34,151 nucleotides of DNA from Betaproteobacteria bacterium (GTDB taxonomy: Bacteria > Pseudomonadota > Gammaproteobacteria > Burkholderiales > Burkholderiaceae_D): positions 1 to 34,151 of the forward strand of contig JANYFL010000063.1 in NCBI GenBank assembly GCA_025362735.1. The letters are read 5' to 3'. This document shows, piece after piece, positions 5,833 through 14,888 of the stretch. The notes under the pieces were generated by a model, which searched no databases, was not told the DNA's origin, and was given only the letters and a program-made list of their open reading frames with translations. Within the stretch, counting starts at the first letter, position 1; the number at the start of each line of letters is the position of its first letter. The translations under genes were made by a program, and so were the position numbers.

Positions 5833-7998
5833 TTAACGTAACGCTAGCTTTCTTGTCTTGACTTCTGCTCCGCGTACTTCAAATTGCAGCGTGTCCAGCA
5901 GTGCGCCCTTTGTATCAAGCAGTTCCAATCGGTGTTTCCCCGGCCATAGCGGCCACTGTATTACAGTGCTACGCCCAATTATTTTGCCATCAAGTTTCCA
6001 GATGCCATCGTGTGTGGCACTTAAACGTAGGCGCTGATTGCGCGGCGGGATGTCAGGATCAAGAGCGATGATGCTGCCGTCGATAGGCAGGGTGATAACG
6101 CGGGTAGTTTTACTCTCGGGCTGGCTGAGGGCGATGAACGCTTGCTCAGTACCGGGAAGGAAATATTCGTTACGTGTCGTTTCTAGTTCGTGTTCAAAAC
6201 GAATGGACTGACGGATAATGGCACGCGGTAAGGCTGATTTTGCCGTTTTAATTCGATTAAAGTCGGTATCGCCGCGTTCCAGTTCATGCATCACGGCCTG
6301 CCACACTGGAGCGGCACCAGTAGTACCGGATACGTCCCACATCGAAGCGCCGCTCGCATTGCCGACCCATACGCCGACTGTATAGCGTTTTGAAAAGCCG
6401 ATACACCAGTTGTCGCGCATATCCTTGCTGGTACCGGTTTTGACTGCGCTCCATGTACGTCCTGACAACACACTGTCCAGGCCGAAGGTCAAAGCACGGG
6501 CATTGGGATCAGCAAGGATGTCAGTGACGATAAAACTTGCGGCAGAATCCATAACAGTACGAGTCAACACTGGACTTGATGTCGGCGAAGTTTTTATTGC
6601 ACTCCACCGGCCATGATTGGCAAGTGCGCGATAGGCATTGGTCAGTGTTGCCAGATTCACTTCTGCTGAGCCGAGTGCCAGACTGTAGCCGTAATAATCT
6701 CCTGATTCTTTCAGCGTGTTGAAACCAAGTGCTTTAAGACGTTCGGCAAACCGGTCGGGCGTTACCATGACCAGAGTACGCACAGCAGGAATGTTGAGCG
6801 ATGATGCGAGCGCAGTACGGACACTGACGGGACCCTTGAAATCATTGTCGTAGTTCTGCGGAATATAGAGTCCCGCGGCGGTGTGAAGATTGACAGGGGT
6901 ATCGTCAAGAATGGATGCGGCGGTGAGCCAGCGTTTTTCGATGGCAAGTTCGTAGAGAAAGGGTTTAAGGGTTGAGCCAGCCTGGCGCGATGCCAATACA
7001 CCGTCGACTTCAGCCGCATCGGACAGATCTCCGCTCGAGCCAACCCAAGCCAGCACTTCACCGGTCGCGTTGTCAAGAACCAGTACTGCGCCGTCTTCGA
7101 CATTGCGGTTGGCGAGTTCGGCAAGATGTTGGCGCAGCGAATCGCGAGCGAAACGTTGTAAACGGCTATCGAGACTCGTGACAAGGCGTCTTGGAGTCAT
7201 GCCTTGAGTGGCCAATTTGCGCGCCAGATGTGGCGCAAGCTGGGTTTCTTTGTCGAGTCGTACCGCTGCTTTTTTTGTCAGGACGAGTGCGGTGTAATCG
7301 CGCAGCCCCAAACATTCCATATCGAGTTTCTGTGCTTTAAGAATACCGCAGGCCCGGTCGGCAACCATGTTTGGTTTGGCATTCGGCGCACGAACCAGCG
7401 CTGCAGTGATCGCAGCTTCCCGCGCATTCAGTCCGTTGGGAAATTTCTCGAACAGCGTTGCCGAAAGTGCGGCGATACCAACCAATTCGCCACGATAGCC
7501 AACCAGATTCAAATACGCTTCCAGTACCTGATCTTTTTTCCAGGATCGTTCCAGCGAGAGTGCAGTTGCCGCCTGTCCGATTTTCTGACCCCAGCTTCGT
7601 CCGGTGCTTGTGTTACGTAGTACAGTATCGATCAACCCTGCCAGCTGCATCGTGATGGTTGAAGCGCCGCGTGTTTTGTTATTCCACAGGTTGGCCCAAG
7701 CGGATGCGCCAACAGACTTCCAATCCACGCCGGAGTGCTCATAAAAGCGCTGATCTTCTGACAGAACCAAGGCGGTACGCAACGCAGGCGAAACATCTTG
7801 TAAAGACGTCCAGTCAAAGCGACGCACCTTGAAGTCGGTGCGTAGCGTCTGAATGACCGCTCCATGACGATCAAACAGTACCGATTCGGAGGTGTTATAT
7901 CCGGCCTTCACTTCGTTGAAACTCGGCAACGCATAAACAACCAGTGGCACACACCACAAACAAAACATTGTGAGCTTGTTCAGCCAAGGACGCATCAT
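5833..7998 (-). CDS. pbpC: Penicillin-binding protein 1C
   Basis: PBP1C is a bifunctional class A penicillin-binding protein that polymerises glycan strands and cross-links peptides in the periplasm. The 721-residue protein begins with an N-terminal membrane anchor (about 7-24). The GT51 domain has catalytic E81 in LSEDQRFYEHSGVD and the RGASTITMQLAG motif at about 110-121. The transpeptidase domain has S342xxK in GSTLKP, S400-L-N402, and K520-T-G. A C-terminal BiPBP_C-type domain (about 635-721) is characteristic of PBP1C. All active-site motifs are intact. The ATG overlaps the stop of the upstream macroglobulin gene by 4 nt, implying coupled translation. Pairing of pbpC with a bacterial alpha-2-macroglobulin is an established genomic association. 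Confidence 0.95.
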   Translation of the reverse strand: MMRPWLNKLTMFCLWCVPLVVYALPSFNEVKAGYNTSESVLFDRHGAVIQTLRTDFKVRRFDWTSLQDVSPALRTALVLSEDQRFYEHSGVDWKSVGASAWANLWNNKTRGASTITMQLAGLIDTVLRNTSTGRSWGQKIGQAATALSLERSWKKDQVLEAYLNLVGYRGELVGIAALSATLFEKFPNGLNAREAAITAALVRAPNAKPNMVADRACGILKAQKLDMECLGLRDYTALVLTKKAAVRLDKETQLAPHLARKLATQGMTPRRLVTSLDSRLQRFARDSLRQHLAELANRNVEDGAVLVLDNATGEVLAWVGSSGDLSDAAEVDGVLASRQAGSTLKPFLYELAIEKRWLTAASILDDTPVNLHTAAGLYIPQNYDNDFKGPVSVRTALASSLNIPAVRTLVMVTPDRFAERLKALGFNTLKESGDYYGYSLALGSAEVNLATLTNAYRALANHGRWSAIKTSPTSSPVLTRTVMDSAASFIVTDILADPNARALTFGLDSVLSGRTWSAVKTGTSKDMRDNWCIGFSKRYTVGVWVGNASGASMWDVSGTTGAAPVWQAVMHELERGDTDFNRIKTAKSALPRAIIRQSIRFEHELETTRNEYFLPGTEQAFIALSQPESKTTRVITLPIDGSIIALDPDIPPRNQRLRLSATHDGIWKLDGKIIGRSTVIQWPLWPGKHRLELLDTKGALLDTLQFEVRGAEVKTRKLALR

Positions 7999-10900
7999 TG
8001 GACTTTCACCGTAGCATTCGGGAATTCGCCAAACATTTCCGGTGCATACATCGCTTCAACGCGTGTCTGCGGCAAACCAAAGCTGCCGGAGTTGTTCAAG
8101 CGCACCGTGTATTCGACACTGAATTTTCCTTTGGGCACATAGCGGTAATACGAACGGAAAGCCTCGAAGCTACGTTCCTGATAAGCGAGCCAGCCGCGCC
8201 AATCGGTCTGCTCATTGCTCGTCGCAATAGCGGCATCGCGGCTAAGACCTGTGCCGAGGATACTGGCCCCAGCGGGGATAGGATCGTTAACAACCACCCA
8301 GGTCATGTCAGTCTGAGCATCAATGTCGATATGGATACGCAAAATGTCGCCGCGACTCACCTTGCCCTTTTCTTTTTCTTCAACCGGTGTGATGGTCTTG
8401 TTGATGCGATAGCCAGCTGCGAACGAAGTATTGAGTGGTACGGCGGCGCGGCTGGTCAGGGTAAGCCAGGGTTTGCCGCTGCCCTCCTGCGTGACTTGAA
8501 CCTTGGCAGGTGCCTTGCTGTTGGCGATACCGAAGCCTTGTGGCCATCCGAGTGTTAACGTGCCTCCTGCCGGTGTCTTCGCCCAGTCGAGTATCTTCGC
8601 GGCTGTTCCATCGAGGCCCGCTTTAGTGCTGCCGGTGACCGGTTCACGCTCGAATTTCTTCGAGAATCTTTCAATCGCGAGCGACCCCCAGACGTTAGCC
8701 ACGGTAGTGGACCAGTGGCCGAATTGCTGACGTTGCAGCGTGCCGGTCACAATACGTGGCAGGTCATCTTTCCAGTCCGAACGATCAAGCACAGCGAGAA
8801 TCATGCGCGTGCTGTTCACGTCACCGTTGGCCATCAACCACCACCAGCTATCGTCACGCTCGGTCGAGAAACCAAGGCGCGTGCCTTGCACGTTCAGGCG
8901 GGCTCGTAGAATCTGTTCGGCCTCGGCTATTTTCTTATCCCGTTCAGGAACATCAGATACACGTTGCAAAATCAGTAACCAGTCGATGACGGCGCCAGTC
9001 GGCCACTGGTTTGGCAGAATTTGTACCGATTGCAGCATGCGCGCCTGCGCCTTGCTGCTACGCGATAGGGCTTCGATAGCAGCAAGCTTGCGCACGTCCA
9101 AGTCGCCATTGCGGGCAAACGCAGGTGCCCAGAAATCACGCTTGATGCGGCCTTCGACAAAAGCGATCAGACCCGTTTCCATACGCGCTCGCGTTTCATC
9201 CGGAATCGAGAAAGCCGGGTCCAATTGCGAGGCTTCTTGACTGGCTGATAGTAGATACGCTGTAAGGGAATCGCTGCCAGTATTCTGACTGCCAAGTGCA
9301 GGAGGGAAGTAATTCGCCAGACCATCGCCATCGAGGTACATCGGCAGCTGAGTCATTGTATTTTTCCAATATGCAACGTCGCGCAGGCCGATGGCAATGG
9401 ACGCTTTCTGTTCCAGGCAATTCCATAAATAGTGTTGGAAGTAATCCCGTACGCCTGGCAAACCGTCGGACAACTTGGGCTTCAATGCGACTTCGATACC
9501 ACCTCGTAGCGTTGCTGTGGCGGTGCCAATGCGTTCGGCCAATGCCCCGGCTGGTGGTACAATCGGAATGCTGATGCTCTTGTCGAGTTGCATCAAGGTG
9601 GCCTGCTGAGTCGTGACTGGAATTGCTTCGGTCACTTTTTCATCAATCTTGATACGGTCTTTGGCATTGCCGCCATCGGCAATGACATTCCAGGTCAATT
9701 GCTTTACACCGAATGGCACCGTCACGTCCCAACTTGCTTCTTGCGCTGCGTTGGCTTCGATGTGAATCTTCTGTGCCAACAGTTTGATATTGGTGCCCGC
9801 AACGTTTGTGCTGAGATCGGTGCTTAGATTGACGTCCAGCGCTTTGGGTGTGGTATTGCGCAGTGTGAACAGCGCGCGGTACTGGTCGCCTTCGCGTACC
9901 AGCGGCGGCAGACCAGACAGGATCTGCAGGTCTTGTGTGGCTTTGATGCTAGTGCTACCGGTGCCGAACATGGCGTTCTTATTCTTGTCCGTTGCATCGG
10001 CGATGGCAACGATGCGGAACGCGGTCAGTGAATCGTTGAGCGGCACACTGACGATGGCTTCTCCTTTGGCGTCGAGTACCACGCGAGGGTTCCACAGTAA
10101 CAATGTGTCGAACAGTTCGCGCGTTTGCATACCGCCGCCGCCCCCACCTGCAGGTACCGCCTTTTTGCCATAGTGGCGTTTGCCGATGATTTGCATTTGT
10201 GCAGTTGCGGTTTCGATACCGTAGCTGCGCTGGCGAATCATCGCGTTGAGCAAATCCCAACTCGTATTTGGCATCAGCTCCAGCAGAGCCTCATCGACGG
10301 CAGCGAGTGCAACCTCGGTTCCCACTGCAACCGGTTGGCCGTTCGATAACATGACTTTGACCTTCACCTGACTGATTGCGCGAATCGGATACGTGGTCTT
10401 GTCCGGTGTGACCTCGACCTTGAGCTGATGTCCGGCCGTGCCCACACTGATCTCGGCAATGCCATATTTGAAGGCTGGTTTGGAGAGATCAACCATGGCG
10501 GTCGGCAATTGGAAATCAGTCTTGCTGCTACGCCAGGTATGCCACCACGAAATCGGCGAGCGCCAACCCCAAGTAAATAAGGAATACCACGGAACTTCAA
10601 CGATACGGCCACGCACCGCCAGCACCGACACGTAGATGTTGGGCGCCCAATCAGCTTTGATGGGCAGTTCGATGGTTGGATCACTGCCGCGCAATTCCAC
10701 CGTGCGCGTTTCAATGATGCCGTTACGTTCAATGGCGATCAGCGCTGTCGCGTTACGGAAGGGCATGCGAACCTGGAATTTCGCAGTCTCTCCGGGCAGG
10801 TAGTCGTGGCGTTCGGGAATGACGTCCATTCGATCCTGGTTTCCGCCACCAAACCAGACCTCTCCTTGGCGCGTAACCCATACAGACGAAGCGGCTTGGG

Positions 10901-11684
10901 CTAAGTGGTCATTGCTGTCTTTCGCCCCGGCGATCAATTCGATTTGCCCAGCTTCGCGCAATTCGACTTCGCAGATCACTAGACCACGCGCGTCTGATGT
11001 ACCACTACAAACTTGTCCCAGGTCTTTGTCGGCATTCTGGTTGTCGTAAGCATAGAAGCCACCCACCAGGCGCTTACGCACCGAACTGATGTTATGTAGC
11101 ACCCCGCGTAACTTTAAGTTCACGCCTGCCAGTGGTTTGCCGCTGGTATCGAGCGCGATCATCTGCGTCGCAATTTTTTGTTTGACCGAAACCCACGAAT
11201 CCGCACGTACGCCAACGACGACAGCCGATGGCCACACGGGCACGGTTTGCGACAGTGTCTGAATCTCGCCATTCGGATCGGCATAGGTGGCTTCTACTTG
11301 CAGCTCCTGGGCGCGTTTGATCTCTGGAAATTTACTGAGTCTGATCAGGCCCGCACCATTTTTGTCGAGCGTCACGCCAATTTTGTCGGCAATGAGTTGT
11401 TCTCCATTCCTACGGCTCATCATAGCCTGCTCGTCGTCTTCGTCGACGTATTCTTCCGAGAAAAATGAGGCCGCATTGGGGTCACGTGGCAACTGCGGAG
11501 GCTCGAAGCGGAAGCCCGGGAATTTTTGTGTGGGTATCGCCGTATGATTCGGACGCAGTTGCGCCGATATGGTCACAGGTAGTCCACCAGCACCGCCGCC
11601 ATTGCCATAATTAATCTGCAAATTCAGTGGTACATCTTTTGGCTGTATCAATGCCGTCTTGGGCGGCACAATGCGTCCGGTCAT
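7995..11684 (-). CDS. Alpha-2-macroglobulin family protein, C-terminal part of a frameshifted gene
   Basis: This 1229-codon frame holds the catalytic half of a large bacterial alpha-2-macroglobulin, a periplasmic or outer-membrane-associated protease trap. The motif LLLWNPRVVLDAKGEAIVSVPLNDSLTAFRIVA is the signature of the A2M domain. CLEQ in LWNCLEQKAS (Cys codon at 9417-9419, C756 of this frame) is the thioester motif that forms a covalent bond with an attacking protease, and it is intact. The apparent ATG at 11684 is probably not a real start: the frame is open further upstream, where it encodes KLGQYEVQLYREH and NFRVEEFRLPVMTG, which continue the preceding frame's domain. It overlaps pbpC by 4 nt. 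With the missing base restored, the protein would be about 2063 residues with the thioester Cys near 1590. Confidence 0.9.
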   Translation of the reverse strand: MTGRIVPPKTALIQPKDVPLNLQINYGNGGGAGGLPVTISAQLRPNHTAIPTQKFPGFRFEPPQLPRDPNAASFFSEEYVDEDDEQAMMSRRNGEQLIADKIGVTLDKNGAGLIRLSKFPEIKRAQELQVEATYADPNGEIQTLSQTVPVWPSAVVVGVRADSWVSVKQKIATQMIALDTSGKPLAGVNLKLRGVLHNISSVRKRLVGGFYAYDNQNADKDLGQVCSGTSDARGLVICEVELREAGQIELIAGAKDSNDHLAQAASSVWVTRQGEVWFGGGNQDRMDVIPERHDYLPGETAKFQVRMPFRNATALIAIERNGIIETRTVELRGSDPTIELPIKADWAPNIYVSVLAVRGRIVEVPWYSLFTWGWRSPISWWHTWRSSKTDFQLPTAMVDLSKPAFKYGIAEISVGTAGHQLKVEVTPDKTTYPIRAISQVKVKVMLSNGQPVAVGTEVALAAVDEALLELMPNTSWDLLNAMIRQRSYGIETATAQMQIIGKRHYGKKAVPAGGGGGGMQTRELFDTLLLWNPRVVLDAKGEAIVSVPLNDSLTAFRIVAIADATDKNKNAMFGTGSTSIKATQDLQILSGLPPLVREGDQYRALFTLRNTTPKALDVNLSTDLSTNVAGTNIKLLAQKIHIEANAAQEASWDVTVPFGVKQLTWNVIADGGNAKDRIKIDEKVTEAIPVTTQQATLMQLDKSISIPIVPPAGALAERIGTATATLRGGIEVALKPKLSDGLPGVRDYFQHYLWNCLEQKASIAIGLRDVAYWKNTMTQLPMYLDGDGLANYFPPALGSQNTGSDSLTAYLLSASQEASQLDPAFSIPDETRARMETGLIAFVEGRIKRDFWAPAFARNGDLDVRKLAAIEALSRSSKAQARMLQSVQILPNQWPTGAVIDWLLILQRVSDVPERDKKIAEAEQILRARLNVQGTRLGFSTERDDSWWWLMANGDVNSTRMILAVLDRSDWKDDLPRIVTGTLQRQQFGHWSTTVANVWGSLAIERFSKKFEREPVTGSTKAGLDGTAAKILDWAKTPAGGTLTLGWPQGFGIANSKAPAKVQVTQEGSGKPWLTLTSRAAVPLNTSFAAGYRINKTITPVEEKEKGKVSRGDILRIHIDIDAQTDMTWVVVNDPIPAGASILGTGLSRDAAIATSNEQTDWRGWLAYQERSFEAFRSYYRYVPKGKFSVEYTVRLNNSGSFGLPQTRVEAMYAPEMFGEFPNATVKVQ

Positions 11685-14185
11685 GACCGGCAGACGGAAT
11701 TCCTCGACGCGGAAATTGCCGGTCGTATAGCTACGCTGATGTTCGCGATAAAGCTGAACTTCGTACTGACCAAGCTTGGCATTTCTTGCGGAATGCTGAA
11801 GACGGTTTCACCATAGTACGCGCCATTGTTGCTGCGCCAGACGAGCTCAAACTCGAACTTCTGACCGGAACCGATGTGGATCAGACGCACATGGTCAGGC
11901 AAGATATTGATGTCCGGCAAACCGAGGCCTACCAGCTTTTGCGTACGGACATAGTGCTTCATCGAAATGGTTTGCCCAGCGCGCAGCAGAGTGCGGTCGA
12001 ATACAGTGTGTAATAACAGGGGATCATTAAATGCTTCTTCGCCATAGTAGAAACTCGAAGAAGACAGTTTGAAGCGCCAGGATTCAATCCCCTCATTCCA
12101 ACTCGACCAAACGAAAGCCATGTCTTTGCGACCTTGCGCATCAGTCTTGCGAGCGCTAACAAAGTAAGCATTCTCACGACCCGAATCCTCGCCAGAACTG
12201 CGGCAACTACTGTAATAGAGAGGTGGCAGAACCTTATTGACCAATGCAAAACCATTCTTGTCCGTGGTGCCGTTCCAGACCTCAGTGCCGAAACAATCTG
12301 AAATACGGATAGCCGCATCTGCAACCGGGCGCGCCTGATCTAGCGTTGTAACCCATACACCGGAATTCACCTGACCATGTTTAAAGTGGACGCCGAGATT
12401 GGTGACCAGGGCCGAGGTGCGTACGTACATCGGAGCCGCTTTGCCGAGCAAGGATGCCCCCAATTTTTGCGACTCGATCTCGACGACGTGATATCCCGGC
12501 TGCGTCAAGGGAATGCCGATGACCTCCATTGGACTTGGGTCATTGGCCGCAGCCGGAGGAAGCGATAATTTGCGTGCATTAGCTTCACGATTCAGCAGGC
12601 TTAGCGTACGTGTCTGCACGTAGTATTTTTCTGCGTTACCTTCGTCCTCTTGTTCCTGCCCATAGCGTAAGGGTTTGCGGATTGCCGGATTCTTGACAGG
12701 CTCAGGAAAACTGATCCCCAATTCTGCCGATACGGAGGTCTTGGTCAGACTGGTTTCATGATAGCGCCTCATCTTGCTATACCAGTTGATGATCGCGCCA
12801 TCGTCAGTCAGTACCAGATCGCGCACATTGCCTTGTGAGCTTGGACTGGAAGGGATATTCAAGCCCTTTACATTTAGATTGGGCTCGACATGTCGCAGCG
12901 TCACCGGCAACATCGGCTCCGCGTTGAGTTCCAGTATACCGAAGGGGGCGGCGGCAAACTTGGCGAGTGGCGGTGCACCGGTGATGCGTGTCTTCAACGG
13001 AAATAGCGCGACATTGGCGAGCGGTCGATTGGCGTCATCGGTGAAATTCTTGGGTAGCTCAATGCTGATGTCGGCCATCTCCGGCAGCGGCGCTTTGAAC
13101 TCAATGGCGTTTACCGCATTGCCTTCGCTGTCCTTGCCCTTTTTGCCCGCGTCAGTTTGCTCGTCGATCAGCGTCGCCTGAATTCGTGTGCCGGACTTAA
13201 CGATAACCAGCGCGGCAGACTGTATATCGCCAGCGTTGGCTAAAGCAGCCTCACGGCGCTGCCCATTCACCGTCAATACAATCTGACTGGCGAGACGGCG
13301 TGGCACTGGGGATGAAAACTCGATACGCAGTGGTCGAATCGGCAGACAGTCGGCTTGCGCATTCTCGCGTTCACACGTGAAGCTGGCAGTGAAGGCCCGA
13401 CGTACTTTGTAGTTGAGGCGACGTTCCAAGGTAGTGGATAAATTGGTGTTGGCTGCCCTAATGCCGCGTCCCCATACCAACTTGACGCTGGCTTCGGCAG
13501 GCACGGGCCGCTGGCACTGCAGCGTGATGACGCGTGCATTTTGTGGCACCAGCCCCAGGCTCTTTACAATCGCATCGCGGTTCGGGCCTGTAATAACATT
13601 GACCGGCAAACGTTCGCCGATACCGCTAACTTCGCACCAAGCATTTTTCGCCACACTTGCCAGATCGGTCGGACCATTGAGCAGCAATGCGAAAATCTGG
13701 TCTTCCGCGATCAGGTTCTCGCCACTCCCAGCGTAGGGATAGGCGCGGACGATGGCTGGCCCCCCGGTGTTGAAGTCATAGCTGATTTTCCCCTCAATTG
13801 CATTGCCAGTGAGAGTCTTCAAATTCTTCTTCAGCTTGAGATTACAACGCGCTCCAAGTGAAAGGTCGTGCGCAAAGTCATAGACCCAAGTCTTGTCATC
13901 AACCCAGCGACTCGTTCCTTCTGCATCTTGGGGATTGGTACAGCGTAAGTCAAAAGGTGCGGGTAGTTTTGGATCGCCAAAGCTCACCATTGCTTCTGAA
14001 AATGTGGCTCGCGCCTGCCGAATCAGGGCGATCTCACCTTGCGGTGAGAAAGTGGTAATGCTTGCTGCCTGGACGACGCTCACTCCAGCACTGAGTATCA
14101 GGCCATAAAGCAAACGTGATGATCCGATTTGCAGGCCTGTCTTATTTGAAGAATTCGTAATTGGTTTTAACCAAATGCCTGCCAT
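11681..14185 (-). CDS. Alpha-2-macroglobulin family protein, N-terminal part of a frameshifted gene
   Basis: This 834-codon frame starts with a signal peptide (hydrophobic stretch about 24-38, likely cleavage after VVQA at 40). There is no lipobox cysteine, unlike E. coli YfhM. It continues with the beta-rich macroglobulin domains typical of COG2373 proteins, for example LRIEFSSPVP and ALVTNLGVHFKHGQVNSGVWVTTLDQARPVADAAI. Homology-like sequence runs to GETVFSIPQE and then degenerates into a tail ending CRS, while the -1 frame continues the expected sequence. The true gene therefore reads on into the 7995-11684 frame. The ATG at 14185 follows AAGGGG at good spacing. It is the first gene of the macroglobulin-pbpC operon. 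Confidence 0.88.
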   Translation of the reverse strand: MAGIWLKPITNSSNKTGLQIGSSRLLYGLILSAGVSVVQAASITTFSPQGEIALIRQARATFSEAMVSFGDPKLPAPFDLRCTNPQDAEGTSRWVDDKTWVYDFAHDLSLGARCNLKLKKNLKTLTGNAIEGKISYDFNTGGPAIVRAYPYAGSGENLIAEDQIFALLLNGPTDLASVAKNAWCEVSGIGERLPVNVITGPNRDAIVKSLGLVPQNARVITLQCQRPVPAEASVKLVWGRGIRAANTNLSTTLERRLNYKVRRAFTASFTCERENAQADCLPIRPLRIEFSSPVPRRLASQIVLTVNGQRREAALANAGDIQSAALVIVKSGTRIQATLIDEQTDAGKKGKDSEGNAVNAIEFKAPLPEMADISIELPKNFTDDANRPLANVALFPLKTRITGAPPLAKFAAAPFGILELNAEPMLPVTLRHVEPNLNVKGLNIPSSPSSQGNVRDLVLTDDGAIINWYSKMRRYHETSLTKTSVSAELGISFPEPVKNPAIRKPLRYGQEQEDEGNAEKYYVQTRTLSLLNREANARKLSLPPAAANDPSPMEVIGIPLTQPGYHVVEIESQKLGASLLGKAAPMYVRTSALVTNLGVHFKHGQVNSGVWVTTLDQARPVADAAIRISDCFGTEVWNGTTDKNGFALVNKVLPPLYYSSCRSSGEDSGRENAYFVSARKTDAQGRKDMAFVWSSWNEGIESWRFKLSSSSFYYGEEAFNDPLLLHTVFDRTLLRAGQTISMKHYVRTQKLVGLGLPDINILPDHVRLIHIGSGQKFEFELVWRSNNGAYYGETVFSIPQEMPSLVSTKFSFIANISVAIRPAISASRNSVCRS
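11782..11784 (-). other. Apparent single-base deletion (frameshift) in the macroglobulin gene
   Basis: On the minus strand the text reads caagaaatgccaag. Adding one A to the run of three gives codons for PQENAKLGQYEV, joining the two frames without loss of sequence. A homopolymer indel is the simplest explanation, either a sequencing or assembly error or a real mutation. Confidence 0.8.
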
Positions 14186-14210
14186 TTTTTGCCCCTTATT
14201 TTTTGAGGCT

Positions 14211-14216
14211 ATTGTA
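14211..14216 (-). promoter_or_regulatory. Possible -10 element of the macroglobulin-pbpC operon
   Basis: TACAAT on the minus strand lies 26 nt before the start codon at 14185. No good -35 is visible at the usual spacing, so this is a weak call. Confidence 0.25.
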
Positions 14217-14263
14217 GCGATCCGTTCACCTATTTTGATTACACTGATTGCTCTTGATTGGGA

Positions 14264-14872
14264 TTATTTCACCGACATCATACGTTCCAGATAGCGCGCA
14301 ATCTGGTCAATCTCTAGATTGACTTGGCTACCTGCGCGCAAATGCTTGAGGGTGGTGTTGGCAATGGTGTGGGGAATCAGGTTGATACTGAATTGAGGGC
14401 CAGAAGGGGTATCAGCGATTCGGTTGATGGTCAGGCTGACGCCGTTGACGGTGACTGAGCCTTTATAGGCAAAGTACTTGGCCAGTTCCTGCGTGGCGAG
14501 GATAACGAGTTCCCAGGATTCGCCCACGGGCTCGAAGCGGATGACCTTGCCAATCCCATCGACATGACCTGAAACGAGATGGCCGCCGATACGGTCGCCC
14601 AGGCGCATCGCCTTTTCCAGATTGACTTCACCTACGGCACCCAGGCCAACGGTGCGATTAAGGCTTTCGCGTGAGACATCGACGACGAAACGGTCAGCTG
14701 ATTTTTCGGCCACGGTCATGCAGGCGCCATTGATGGCGATGCTGTCGCCCAGCGCCACGTTGTCCAGGCCCAAGCTTCTTGCGGCAATCTGCAGGCGGGC
14801 TCCCGCATCATCCGATCCAAGCGCTTCCACTTTTTCGATATGGCCAATGGCGGCAATGATTCCGGTGAACAC
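14264..14872 (-). CDS. ribE: Riboflavin synthase, alpha chain
   Basis: The enzyme dismutates two 6,7-dimethyl-8-ribityllumazine molecules to riboflavin in the cytosol. Two lumazine-binding repeats are visible: MFTGIIAAIGHIEKVEAL at the start and GHLVSGHVDGIGKVIRF near residue 97. GACMTVAE and VNGVSLTIN are at equivalent positions in each half. I place the start at the GTG (14870-14872), giving MFTGII and 202 residues. The longer frame to 14995 would add about 41 unrelated residues inside the 3' end of ribD. AAAGGA lies 9 nt upstream of the GTG. It follows ribD with a 16-nt gap and ends the long minus-strand run. The other rib genes are not in the window. Confidence 0.95.
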   Translation of the reverse strand: MFTGIIAAIGHIEKVEALGSDDAGARLQIAARSLGLDNVALGDSIAINGACMTVAEKSADRFVVDVSRESLNRTVGLGAVGEVNLEKAMRLGDRIGGHLVSGHVDGIGKVIRFEPVGESWELVILATQELAKYFAYKGSVTVNGVSLTINRIADTPSGPQFSINLIPHTIANTTLKHLRAGSQVNLEIDQIARYLERMMSVK

Positions 14873-14888
14873 GAAGTTTGTCCTTTGA

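Noticed and set aside
11681..11790. Programmed ribosomal frameshift joining the two macroglobulin frames
   Set aside because: No strong slippery heptamer or downstream stimulatory structure is evident; a single-base deletion in an A run is simpler.
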